From: Anastatus disparis
Lineage: Eukaryota > Arthropoda > Insecta > Hymenoptera > Eupelmidae
NCBI GenBank assembly: GCA_017163975.1
Contig: JAFFSR010000017.1
Span: 434,001-498,000 of the forward strand
Reading direction: 5' to 3'
DNA length: 64,000 nucleotides
In this document: piece after piece, positions 9,907 to 21,137 of the stretch
Layout: each line of letters begins with the position of its first letter
Position numbering within the stretch: the first letter of the stretch is position 1
The notes under the pieces: generated by a model
Databases searched by the model: none
What the model was told of the DNA's origin: nothing
The model's input: only the letters and a program-made list of their open reading frames with translations
Position numbers and translations under genes: made by a program

Positions 9907-12900
9907 TTATTCAATATTTTTATCGTTTACTCGTTGTTCACATTCACTCTTATAACCAAAAGGAAGAGAAAGCGATAGGGAAACATAGCGTCTTTTTTTT
10001 AAAACGACGCTACAGGTTTTGAATTCTTCTCTTTTTATGACTTCGTGATAAGGTGTGCGTCATATAGATTTAAAATTCAACCATATCTCGCTTTTATTCG
10101 TCTCTTTCTCATTCTCTTCTCTAAGCTTTCTCGCGAATACCTCGTCTATGAGCGTTTTAATACTATTAAAATTTATTTTTAATGAATTTTTGAAATTTAA
10201 AGTTATTCCCCTAACTTTGCAACATTCATAAATATTTCCTGACGGTGTTATTGCACGATAAGCGTAAAACTTTGGTGCCGCAGACATCATAGTGTCTATA
10301 TAGGTACCGGGAGCGTAACATCTTAATTCATCCGTCATATCACCCAATAAGTTTCCCAAGGCTGGCTCATATTCGCCCGAATCGTCCTTTTTTACAAAAA
10401 TACACGAATCAGTATCACAGTACAAAGTACGCCTATCAAGCTTTTCCATATGTTTGTACAATTCCAGCCTGGCTTGTGCAGTTGTGAATGCTGCTATTAA
10501 CACATTTGTATTGGATGATGCTTTGACAGCTTCTTCTCTAAGCTACCAATGAACGTATAAAATATCGTCGTTTACAGGTAAAATACTAAGAACTTCTTTA
10601 TCAGGACAGGTTAATGTTCGTAAGAGATTTTCGAGCGATTTCACGATTTCCGTTTGCTTTAAATTACTGCGTTGTCCAAACTTCCCCCAAAAAGAATTCA
10701 AGCAAAGTTTAGCTACAGCTCTCAGACCACTATTTTTTTTTATTTTGTCACGATCCAATCGAATACCTTCGTTTCGCTCATACTCGTCCAAGTACCGCAA
10801 TTTTGCTTCGTCGTCATTTGTATACCAAGCAGACCATCCACTTGCTTCTTGTTTTATTTTCAAAAACGTATTTACGTATCCTGCAAAGAGTTCTCCGTTA
10901 ATACCATCAAAGCGTGTCATTTCGTATTGCCATATAATATATATTTTCGTTATGCAATACCCAAGTTCGACAGATTTACGTAATTCGTCGACTACCCAAG
11001 TACCTGTGAATTCTCGCTCGCCAATGTTTTCGTGATTACAATCGCTTTCTCGCATCTCCTCATAACAACAACGACAAAGTGCAAATAACAAACGACCTTA
11101 CATTTTAACGGGTAACAAAGGTAAGTACAAGTTTCTGGGTGGTAAAACTTTACACTTAATCAGACCCTCGACACGTTGCAAATCATTATTATTTCCTCCG
11201 GTTAGTTCACGACACTCGCTTCCTATGAAAATTTTTGGATGTCCAACGGGAAATTGCCCACGTTTACATACGTAAGGATACAAGGAGCATATATCTGTGT
11301 ATTTGATTTTCTCACCCTCTTTAATTTTATAATACGGAATTATATTTTCTGTTCTTCCGCCGAAAAATGCTTCTCGTGGGTTTAACGTTATTCTACTCAT
11401 TACAGGATGATTACGCACGTATTCAGCTATTTCCGGATTTTCAAGTTTAATTTTATCGAATTCGCATTCCCATATACAACGAACCTCGTATCCATGTTGT
11501 CGAATTTTATTTATTTTTACTAATGTATTTTCATAAACTTCGTTAAACGTACGTCCAAAAGCGATGCGCGTATCCCGATTTTTATTAAAACATTGGGGAC
11601 AACCACGCGTGTAACAACCTTCATATTCGAAAACTATACCCTTTTCATCCTGATTTCCCGATGCAGGAGGTAAAAGTCCGTCTACGAGGAAACCTTCAGG
11701 CAAGATAAATTCTCTCGTTCTACCAGCATGAATTATTTCACGACCAATTTCTCTTTCACAGGCTAATAACCATTCAATTGACTTCTGAGAATGTTTATCA
11801 GTACGACGATAGCCTGCAGGAGGTATAATGCCAATGGTTTTGGGTAGTAAGAAATTCTTTCTATAAACGAGAGAACATGCGCTTGCGATAGTAGTCGCAC
11901 TCGTAAACGGACAGATTTGTCCTACGTCTAAAAAAATTTTTCTAAAGGCCAAACATGCGCGTCTTAAAATTTCAACGACCATACGACAATATTCTACGAT
12001 TTCGTTTTTAAAATTAAATACGCGTCCACTCAAAGTTTCGGAATTATACCACGTGAAAAATTTCTCTCTTTCCTCATGCGTCATGGAATCAGGCGCGTAA
12101 AAATGCGGATCTGGCAGTGGACCTACATAATTTTCATTCCCTACAGTATTAAACAGATGAGGAAAGTAGCCCTTTTTCGCCCTGGGTGGTAAGCCGAAAG
12201 TTTCTGTTAATGTGCTTAGTTTCATGTGGAAATAATTTAAACTATCGATGAATTTTGTTCGACCGCATTGTAACAAAATTATATTTTGTCCGTTAAGAAT
12301 CACCTGGGGTGATGTCTGATTATATTTTTCCACTAATTCTTTCAGCATAAATTGTGCGTCAAAACCACCAGCATTGTGTGCAATGCATATGATTTGGTTA
12401 AAAACTGTTTTTTCGCGAATATACATATCTAAAAATTGTCTAATTGGGTTTTCTTGTAAAACATGTTCTCGAATACCACAAGTATCGCATCTTTAAGAAA
12501 AATCATTATTCTCCAAACAATCATCACACGTTTGCTGAACAACGCAAAGGTTAGGAATGTGTAATCACGTGGTAGTGTGACATCTAAATTCTGTATCTTG
12601 CTGTGTTTCTAGATCGTAGAATACAAACAAAGTTTTCTTTATTTTTTTAAAGTTGCTTCCATTGTCATAGTCATTCGTGGACAGAGGACGCATGTAACAT
12701 AACTCGTTAACAGAATGTTTTACTCGACAAAGCTTGCACCAATTAACTCCACATACATGCTTGTCTCTGTGAACATGGGTAACTTTATTACAAACTTGAC
12801 AAATTTTAACAAGTTCGGAAATTTTTTTATTTTTGGCCTCATAGCTTCCATTTGTTTGATGATTTTTGTAGCAAGCATTATTGAAAAATGTTCTATGGCA

Positions 12901-14273
12901 TTCGTTACACTTCAAAATTATACCGTTTTCTTTTACACATGATGGTGATACAAAACACTTTGAACATACGTTTGAACACTGATGTTGGTCGGGATATTTG
13001 TAACATTTATTACAATATTCGCAGAAAAAATTATTACCCGCTGCTCCGCTTACATTTAAAATAGTATGATAATGATGTTCATCAGAATCATAATATAAAT
13101 TTATAACTCCTTGCAAATCCACATTATTTTGGGATTGTTCAATTAACGCACGACCATTAAAAAATGGTGGTTCTCCGCTTCCAAAATTACTTTTATCATA
13201 TACTTGTATTCCAATGCCAAGTCTAGTATAGTACTTCTGAAATTTATCTATCTCGCGGAACCCCCAGCCTTCCTCTGGAATATTCAGGTCAGCATTTTTT
13301 ATTAACTGCAAAGCGTTCTCTTTTCGCATAGATCTACGTCCATCGCGAATGACAGTCCACTTATTTTCCATATCGATTGAATCATTTTTTTTATAATTCA
13401 CATACATCTCCCCAACAACTAAGGCTCGTGGCAAACACAAATTATCTTTATTCTGTATACGAACTATTGATTTTTTCTGCAATATGTTGATATTTAATTT
13501 ATTTTTCAGACCGGTACCTCGAGGTAAATTGATATACGTTGCCTCTAAAATAAAACTATCGTCAATCTGAAAATTTTCGTTACTTTGAGTTAAATTACTT
13601 ATTAGTTCCCATAAATCATCGTAATTAAAATTCAAAATCGGTCTAAGTGACATTCCGGCTGGGCCATGACTAAAGTGAATACTTTTTACAGTAATTCCTA
13701 CTAAGTCATTTTCTTCTCCTAACGATATCAAATACGCGTGAATATCCCGCATAACCAATTCTAACCATAAAACAAGATTAAAATTTTCTGTAGGGGGATG
13801 CATGCAAAGTACTAATCTTGTCGCATTCATTTGAAATTTTCTTATGTAATGATTCCTTTGTTGATTAATATCGAATCTTACGCCCGGGGGTCTTATTGAA
13901 AATTCCTCCGCACTAGCGCCTCTACCTCCACCTATTTGAACATTTTCTACTTCACTCACGCACGATTCACTCTCTCGTGCATATTCATTCCTATTGACGC
14001 CCTCACTTACATATGCGTTGGACTCCCCCCTCTCGCTGCTATTACTATGTCCATGGTTGACGCTGCTACTGCTCGTAGACATACCCAACTGTTCTCTCTC
14101 TGATGCATTTGTGGCTCCCCACTCTACCTCCCCTTCTTCTTCTTCTTCTTCTTCTTCTTGTTCTTCTTCTTCTTCTTCTTCTGTGACAGGAAGAAGCGTA
14201 GCATAGTTTTCAACTGGTGTTGATGTTTCTATGAGGGATGATGATGATGATGATGATGATGATGACGATGCTA
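9907..14273 (-). pseudogene. Protein-primed family B DNA polymerase (Polinton polB), five in-frame stops
   Basis: One reading frame stays in register from a methionine at 14082 (open upstream to about 14273) down to TAA 9907-9909. Five stops interrupt it: TGA 12565, TAA 12493, TAA 11098, TAG 10543 and TGA 10060. No frameshift is needed. In order it encodes a poly-Ser and Glu-rich N-terminus, LCLPRALVVG, several Cys/His clusters (12.7-13.05 kb), exonuclease motif I (FVFYDLETQ), exo II (HNAGGFDAQF), polymerase motif A (TDICSLYPYV), motif B (KLCLNSFWGKFGQR) and motif C (LYCDTDSCIF). The tail after the last internal stop keeps family-like residues (LPFGYK). Upstream, the minus-strand sequence at 14274-14285 looks like a splice acceptor (TTTTTTATAG), so a 5' exon is possible. 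Confidence 0.92.
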
Positions 14274-14504
14274 TAAAAAATATTTTATGTTTAGAAAAAA
14301 TTTTAAATAAATATTTTGAAAATATATTTAAAAAATTTAATTAAGAATTTTTAATTTTTATATTACATGATTTTTATCATTATTACTATTATTATTAATA
14401 TTACTAATATTATTTATTACTATTGTTATTAAAATTATTTATTTACTTATGTTTGCAACGTTTAAAATTAAAAAATGAAAAATAAAAATAATTTCTTAAA
14501 ATTT
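14274..14504. other. AT-rich spacer between polB and acidic-protein gene
   Basis: About 230 bp of A/T-rich sequence with loose ATT repeats and no coding potential. It would be the polB promoter or an intron. Confidence 0.4.
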
Positions 14505-15917
14505 TCATTCTTCTGGAGGACCATTTAAACTATCGTGTACACGATCAAGTAGATCGGCTAAATCTGTAGTCGAATCTGTATACAATGCTGATTCCATATC
14601 TTCAGCCATGGTATGAAACCATCGTAATTCTTGCGCGCGTCGAACTGGTCTAATTCTTTGGGCATAAATCTCCAGAGATCTTGAATTTAGATTTGTCACG
14701 TTGGCAACACCGTTTTCTTCTCTCCGTATTACTTTATATAAATAAAAAATATTTTATAAATAGTAATAATAAAATAATAATAATATTAATAGAATAATAA
14801 TAATAATATTAATAGAATAATAATAATAATATTAATAGAATAATAATAATAATATTAATAGAATAATAATAATAATATTAATAGAATAATAATAATAATA
14901 TTAATAGAATAATAATAATAATATTAATAGAATAATAATAATAATATTAATAGAATAATAATAATAATATTAATAGAATAATAATAATAATATTAATAGA
15001 ATAATAATAATAATATTAATAGAATAATAATAATAATATTAATAGAATAATAATAATAATATTAATAGAATAATAATAATAAAATAATAATAAAAATTAT
15101 AATTATAATAAAAATCCCTTACACTCATTAACTCGTCGATCTAACATGCCCTCATCAAAAGAGTGGAAAATCATGCGCGTGCGGTCGACGATTTGATGGA
15201 ACGATCTCTCTCTTTCCGGTACTCTTTGAGCATAAAAACTGTGTAACAGAATACTCCGTTCTTGCCTATTTTCAGAGGGTCCTGCTGGATTTGCTGCCTC
15301 GCTTTCTATCTCATTAAGTACATCGTTGCTACCACTACCATATATAGGCCCATTATGGCTTAAGACTCTTAAGGAAGCACTTAATGGCTCTGGATAATTA
15401 ACAATCATAGTACGTGCTAGTCGCCCGATCGGTCTTATTATTTCTTCATTAGCTTCTTCTTCGTCTTCAGAATCAAAAACGGACTCTGATTCAAAATTTT
15501 CTCCCAAGTCCTGTTGAAACTGCATGGGACTTCGGTTATTTTCAACTCTTTTTTCTTGTTGTTCCTCTTCTTCTTCTTCATTGAAGACCGTTTCGGCATC
15601 GCTATCAACGATTATTTCTGGCGGCTGCTGTTCTTGCCTGATTCCATTCCTTCCTCCTCCTTCTCCTCCTCCTCCTTCTTCTTCTTCTTCATTAACAAAC
15701 ATTTCAGCATCGCGACCTATAACTTGTGGAGAAACGCTTAAATCGGAAGTATGGTAAGACGAAGAAGGTGAAGGTGTAACGAATAATCGTTGCCGGGCAC
15801 TGTTTCCAGATGTACCTGGCATATCATGATTTCCGATAAGATGATTTTCGTTAATTACATGTCCGAATGAATCCTCGTCGCTGTCCGTCTCCCAATTTCT
15901 TCGCAATATTTCTAGCG
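14505..15917 (-). CDS. Spliced gene for an acidic protein, unknown
   Basis: Two exons are supported. The larger, 15123-15917, is preceded by an acceptor (TTTTTCAG ending at 15918) and ends at a good donor (GTAAGG, GT at 15121-15122). The smaller, 14505-14731, follows acceptor TATAAAG and ends in TGA at 14505-14507. The phases of donor and acceptor agree. The first exon is very acidic (runs of Glu, Asp and Gly, DSEDEEEANEE), and its end has SFYAQRVPERERSFHQI. The second exon has LEIYAQRIRPVRRAQE, so a YAQR[IV]xP motif occurs in both, suggesting internal duplication. A 5' exon must exist, because the first exon starts inside a codon. I do not recognise the protein; it may be a Polinton accessory gene. 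Confidence 0.6.
14732..15122 (-). other. Predicted intron of the acidic-protein gene
   Basis: Bounded by donor GTAAGG and acceptor TATAAAG on the minus strand with matching phase. It is filled almost completely by a 23-bp minisatellite. Confidence 0.6.
14779..15090. repeat. 23-bp AT-rich minisatellite
   Basis: A 23-bp unit (AATAATAATAATATTAATAG plus three bases) repeated about 13 times with almost no variation. It lies inside the predicted intron. Uniformity suggests recent expansion. Confidence 0.9.
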
Positions 15918-15954
15918 CTGAAAAATAATTTTTATATCAATATTTATAAAATAA

Positions 15955-16633
15955 ACTTTTAAATTTTTTCTTATGCGATAAACGATAAAAAATGTTAATA
16001 TTGCTAAATAAATATTCGTATCTTACTTTATTATTATTATTGAATAATATTTAAAAATTTATTTACAAAATTATTCATATTAAAAATTCGACTCACGATT
16101 ATTTAAAATAATATATATATATATGATGAAATTATTATTTAAATATATAAAAATTTAAACAATTATTTTTTAATATTAATATTTATTTAAAAATTGAAAA
16201 TTTAACATGAAATCTTATAACTGATTTATAGTTTTATAAACCAAAAAATAAAAATATAAATCATTTTCTTACAAATATAAACTACCCAAACAAACGTTAT
16301 GTGATGGACCGAAAATATTTAAAATTCAATACAAATATACACATTCAAACGATTCGTTGAAGTAAATTACGAATTATTAATTGCTAAATAATGAAATACT
16401 AGTAAAATTAATAGTAAATTGATTATAAATTTTCATAAAAATTATTTAATAACATTTTTTTAAATAATATTAATTTAAACTTTTCAATGTTTTCTTAGAC
16501 GATAAAAGATATAAATATTAATATTACTAAATAAATATAAAATATTTTTAATATTCATATCTTACTTTATTATTGAATAATATTTTAAAAATTAGTAAAA
16601 AATTAGTTACATTAAAAATTCTACTCAGGATTT

Positions 16634-16676
<43 letters not shown>
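15955..16676. repeat. ~530-bp direct duplication, split by the 10.9-kb transposon
   Basis: Sequence from about 15955 (TCTTATGCGATAAACGAT, TATCTTAC, TTATTGAATAATATTT) recurs from about 16479 (TCTTAGACGATAAAAGAT and so on). The second copy is interrupted at a (TA)n tract at 16677 and resumes at 27584, where ATAAACTACCCAAACAAA, GTGAAGTAAAT-type and AACGAATTATTAATT blocks of 16.28-16.39 kb recur in the same orientation up to about 27960. The two copies differ by perhaps 10-15 percent. Confidence 0.75.
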
Positions 16677-16678
<2 letters not shown>

Positions 16679-17606
16679 CCCATTCTATGTGAAATTAGTG
16701 GACAAAAAATTTTTTTTCGCAAAAAATTTGTAAAATGCTTTTTTTTTGTATTCTGGACCACTCGGAATTTTTTTATATATTTTTAGGGACTAGTTTCAGA
16801 GCTACAAAGCTTCAAAGTTGGGCTAAAATCATATTTTTGACATTTTTGACTATTTTCAGGCTTAAATCACTCATTTGGGTTGCATTTAAGGAATACATTA
16901 CAAAAAAACTTTTTTCTTTAATGTATTCTAGATTTTCAGAAAAAAGTTATTCCAATGTGCTAATGCAGCTATCCACTGAGCTAAAACTATTTAAATCATT
17001 GAAATGCAAGTTTTGGGTTTTCGAACCAAGATATCTGGTCAGGAAAGATCATCGGAGTAGGTTATACATGTACAAATATACCTTAAAAATTTCAGAGTGG
17101 TGCGGCTTCTTGTTTTTTTTAAAACAATGCAAATCCAACTAAAAATCATGAAAAATGTGATTTCTAGCTACAGTTACTCATTTAAATGTCAACTTGCACT
17201 TATCTATTGCAGATGTCCTTTTGTAAGCATTCATAGAAATAGTTGTAAACTTAACAAATATTTTAAAATATGGAAAAATATTTTCTGAAAGGTTCAGAGT
17301 GGACCAAACCTTTGATATATGCCTATAACCTTTTTCTAAGATGTATCAGTTACACGATCAAAAACTAAAAATGCAGTTCTACCTATATGTCAGAACTTCT
17401 TGTGTTAATTCATGAGAATCTTGTTAATTATTAGGTAATTCAAGTCCAACTGATTTCATCCACTGTGATATTGATTTCAAAATTGCACTACACTGATCTT
17501 CAACGAACTGACCAAGAGAGGCTACAAGCTTTGGGTTTCAGATCCAGCTGGAACTTTATGATAAGTTTTGGTTTGATATAACTAAAAGAAAGCTATAGCC
17601 TTAGAG

Positions 17607-18712
17607 CCCCGTCAAAAACGTTTAGCTAAAAAAATTAGCTAAAAATATAGCTAAAAATGCAGCTAAAAATACAGCTATATTTAGCTGGAATATAGCTATA
17701 TTTATCTGGATTTTTTAGGTAAAAATCCAGTTATTTTTTAGGTAAAAATCCAGTTAATATTTTGAGTCTCTTGTAACAGCGGAAAATATAACTGTATTTT
17801 CAGCTGTATTTTTAGCTGTATTTTCAACTGTATTTTTAGCTAATTTTTTGAGCTAATCGTTTTTGATGAGGCGAACAATAGCTGATAATATAGCTATATT
17901 TTCAGCTATATTTTTAGCTGTATTTTTAGCTTAAATTATTTTATAATTTCACGGAATAATAACTCGTTAGTTATTTTCCTGTAAAAGAAAGTTCGAAAAA
18001 TGAGGTAAACCTCGTAGTGTCGGCTCTCCGAAGATCGAAGAGCTACATTTTGGCACAAAGTATCTTGCTCTTTTATACCTATGGCCTCAAAATTTCTTAA
18101 TGGAATCGTAAAATTTAGAGATCCGCCACCTAGCGACGTGAAGTGAACTTACCTGCCTTTAATTATTGATTAATGCTCGTCGCAAGGTGGCGTTTCTCTA
18201 AATTTTACGATTCCATCGACAAATTTTAAGGACACAGGTATAAAAGAGCAAGATACTTTGTGCCAAAACGCAGAAGCTCTTCGATCTTCGGAGAGCTGAC
18301 ACTAAGAGGTTCACCTCATTTTTGGAACTTTCTTTTACAGGAAAATAACTAACGAGTTATTATTCCGTGAAATTATAAAATAATTTAAGCTAAAAATACA
18401 GCTAAAAATATAACTGAAAATTTAGCTATATTATCAGCTATTGTTATCCTCGTCGAAAACGATTAGCTCAAAAAATGAGCTAAAAATACAGTTAAAAATA
18501 CAGCTAAAAATACAGCTGAAAATACAGTTATATTTTCCGCTGTTACAAGAGACTCAAAATATTAACTGGATTTTTACCTAAAAAATAACTGGATTTTTAC
18601 CTAAAAAATCCAGATTAATATAGCTATATTCCAGCTAAATATAGCTGTATTTTTAGCTGTATTTTTAGCTATATTTTTAGTTAATTTTTTTAGCTAAACG
18701 TTTTTGACGGGG
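17607..18712. mobile_element. 1.1-kb near-perfect palindromic (foldback) element
   Basis: It starts CCCCGTCAAAAACGTTTAGC, ends with the complement, and is inverted about a centre near 18160. AG precedes it (17605-17606) and follows it (18713-18714). The empty site is visible in the opposite arm near 26662 (complement CTCAGAGTCTAACG), so the insertion point is certain and the duplication is 2 bp. The arms carry a degenerate ~10-bp array based on CAGCTAAAAATA. No coding capacity. Confidence 0.85.
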
Positions 18713-18716
18713 AGTC

Positions 18717-19306
18717 TAATGCTGAGCAGTTTCCAAGTTGGAGCACATCACTTATTTCATATTTCTATAAATTTTCAACCAACTCTTAAACAAAAATTTT
18801 TCACTTTGATACTAAAAAGTCTTTGAATGTAATTTATTTTCTTGCTATTGTTCTTCTTTCTAATTATTAAATAACTGTACATGATTGACACAATGATTCA
18901 TATAATAGCTTACATGATTTTGTACATTGTTTGTTGGCAAATTTTTGTAAAAAATTTGCCAACAGAATCATCATGTGAAAATCATGCAAGTTATTATGTA
19001 AATCATTGTGTCATGTTTGTGAAGTTATTTAATAATTTGTCTAGAAAGTAAACTGTCAGGTAACTCGACCATTTTATTAAACTTTCTTGTTTAAAAATTT
19101 TGCATGAAATTGAATCTATTCTTTTATTAATAAATTATGTTGATTTCAGGTATAAGAAGAATAGCAAGAAAATAAATTACGTTTAAAGACTTTTTAGTAT
19201 CGAAGTAAAAAATTTTTGTTCAAGAGTTTGTTAAAAATTTTTAAAAATATAAAATAAGTCAGCTGCTCTAACTAGGAAACTGCTCAGCGTTAGACTCTGA
19301 GGCTGG
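18717..19306. repeat. Foldback segment within the left arm
   Basis: TGCTGAGCAGTTTCC at the left and GGAAACTGCTCAGCG at the right are inverted. The symmetry continues through ACTAAAAAGTCTTT and AATTTATTTTCTTGCTAT to a centre at TTGGCAAATTTTTG/AAATTTGCCAAC near 18960. A related but shorter version lies in the right arm at about 26240-26655, so this foldback was present before the arms diverged or was copied between them. Confidence 0.7.
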
Positions 19307-20166
19307 AGCTTATTTTTAGTTATAACGAACTAAAACTTATCATAAAGTTTCAGCCAGATCAAAGACCCAAAGCTTGTAGCCCCTCCCGTTGAGATACAAA
19401 GAGACACGAGTTCAGTTATATATCACTGACAATAAAAAAAATTAAATTAAATAATAATATATATCAATCTCTATTATATGTTGATTGTAAATATTTTTTA
19501 AAATTAATTCCAAGTTCCTATGCACAATTAAATTTAATTATTGCTATCATATCATGAGATTCAATGACAAATTGTCTGAAAATGTAAATTATGATAATCA
19601 ATTTTCATAGAAATTTGTTTGTTACTAATATAAAAATTATAAATTACATTTAAAAAATATAACAAGGATTAGAATTAATGATTTTCTGAAACTAAACTTA
19701 ATAATATACATCAGTATAGATACTTTAATCTTAACGAATCTGATTGAATGGAATTTAAGTCAGTGTGTGTTATAAACTGAATCTATAAAAGAATATTATC
19801 ATTTACCTGTTATATACATCCATATTATAATATTATTCACCTGCATTGTTATAAAAAGAGTGCTCGTTGACCCTGGACTTATACTAATTATTACCTGTAA
19901 TTGAAAAAAAAATTATTACAAAGCATCAGTTTTATTATTTAAAGAAATCTTTTTCAATTTATGAACATGAAATAAAATAAAAACTTATCTGACTCATCGT
20001 CTCCATAGTCTGATATCCAATACAGGAACTACTTAGGTAAGGTGAGAATCATAAAATTGAAGATGAAAATGAAATTTTTAATAAACAATATAAGTATAAT
20101 TATATTGAATAAATATTGTCTATATAATAAAAAATGAACTAAATTCACAAACTTAAATATTTTTCC

Positions 20167-21006
20167 TTAAGAGCATGACGGAGGTCCCCCCTTCTCAAAT
20201 AGTCTAGTAATATTTTAATTCCAAGTATACGAGCAAACAGTACCCTATTGAAAATATATACGTTTTTCCAATACGTATTTCTACTACGTATCATAATTAC
20301 ATAACAGAATTACGTAACTCCATACGTAGCTAAGTGTTCGAATTTGTGACATAATTCTTATACGTATTTATTTAAAAAATACGTAACTTTGATACATTTT
20401 TATTGTAAAAGTACGTTAATTTTAGACCTATATATAGTTAAAATATGTATCCTCTATTAGCATATTTTATTAAGTGCATATAGGTCTAAAAATTACGTAC
20501 TTTTACAAGAAAAACGTATCAAAGTTAAGTATTTTTTAAATAAATACGTATAAGAATCACGTCACAAATTCGAACACTTAGCTATGTATGGAGTTACGTA
20601 ATTCTATTACGTAATTGAGATACGTAGTAAAAATACGTATTGGAAATACGTATATATTTTTAATAGGGTACGGTAAATCGAATTTTTTCATTACAGTAAG
20701 AAAATTTGAGAGTTTAAACTTAAGTGTGGAAAACTAAAGAAATTTACCAAAATACTAGGAATAAAAAGTTACTTGCAATCTTTTAATAAATATGTTTTTG
20801 AGGTGAAGTTTATCGAGTTTTATGTCTAATTTCCATTCGAATCTTATAAAAAAATAAAAAACACAATTGATTTCTTATTTCACTAAAATAATTCTCTTAA
20901 TATACTCTAGTGCGTACAAGTCATTATATTTGTTTGAATAATAAAATTAAAAAGTTATCAATAAAAAAAGCAAAAATTGTTTCCAACAGCTCCGACGACC
21001 CGTTAA
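20167..21006. mobile_element. TTAA-flanked MITE, copy A, with nested palindrome
   Basis: Flanked by TTAA at 20167-20170 and 21003-21006. The ends are imperfect inverted repeats (GAGCATGACGGAG and CTCCGACGACCCG). It is a direct-orientation homologue of the MITE at 24460-24870 (shared ACAAGTCATTATATTTGTTT and TTATCGAGTTTTATGTCTAA-like blocks). It is longer because another element (20243-20668) has inserted in it. TTAA duplication is typical of piggyBac- or Kolobok-type elements. Confidence 0.75.
20243..20668. mobile_element. 426-bp palindromic MITE with TA duplication
   Basis: The ends are CCCTATTGAAAATATATACG and its near complement. TA flanks both sides (20241-20242, 20669-20670). The whole element is a near palindrome centred near 20440, with repeated TACGTA/TACGTAAT motifs. 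TA duplication points to a Tc1/mariner-type source. It sits inside the TTAA MITE 20167-21006. Confidence 0.85.
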
Positions 21007-21137
21007 AGGTTTTAAATATATTAAAAAAATTTGCATGTTATAATTAAAATATAGACAGGATTATTGAATTCTTTATTTACAGTATATTCAAAAATTTAAC
21101 ATCGATATAAAAAAATGTAAAAACATAGATATAATAA

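Larger units (their letters stand above)
1..14273 (-). mobile_element. Degraded Polinton/Maverick element (partial)
   Basis: All recognisable genes of a Polinton occur here on one strand. In transcription order from the right they are polB, packaging ATPase, two small conserved proteins, integrase, minor capsid, small basic protein, major capsid, an accessory protein, adenain-like protease and another accessory protein. This gene set defines Polintons, which replicate with their own protein-primed polymerase, integrate with a retroviral-type integrase and encode virion proteins. Many genes carry nonsense codons and the capsid gene holds a transposon, so this copy is dead as an autonomous unit. 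The left terminus is outside the window. The right terminus was not found; the feature ends at the upstream limit of the open polB frame, and the element may extend to the genes at 14.5-16 kb or even 31.3 kb. Confidence 0.93.
16677..20031 (+). repeat. Left terminal inverted repeat arm
   Basis: Matches 25538-27583 in reverse complement. Shared landmarks are GTGGACAAAAAATTTTTTTT, CTCATTTGGGTTGCATTTAA, CAAGTCCAACTGATTTCATC and, at the inner end, ATACAGGAACTACTT. It contains no gene; the short open frames here are incidental. It includes the palindrome 17607-18712 and the foldback around 18717-19306. Confidence 0.85.

Noticed and set aside
9907..14082. Alternative genetic code explaining stops in polB
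   Set aside because: All three stop codons occur, and neighbouring genes use normal stops; decay is simpler.
13994..14206. Plus-strand frame rich in Ser/Leu opposite polB
   Set aside because: Antisense reading of Glu- and Ser-coding triplet runs in the polymerase N-terminus.
14779..15090. CRISPR-like array
   Set aside because: The repeats are contiguous with no unique spacers; it is a 23-bp minisatellite in eukaryotic DNA.
15514..15757. Two plus-strand frames with Phe/Ser runs
   Set aside because: Shadows of the acidic runs of the minus-strand gene 15123-15917.
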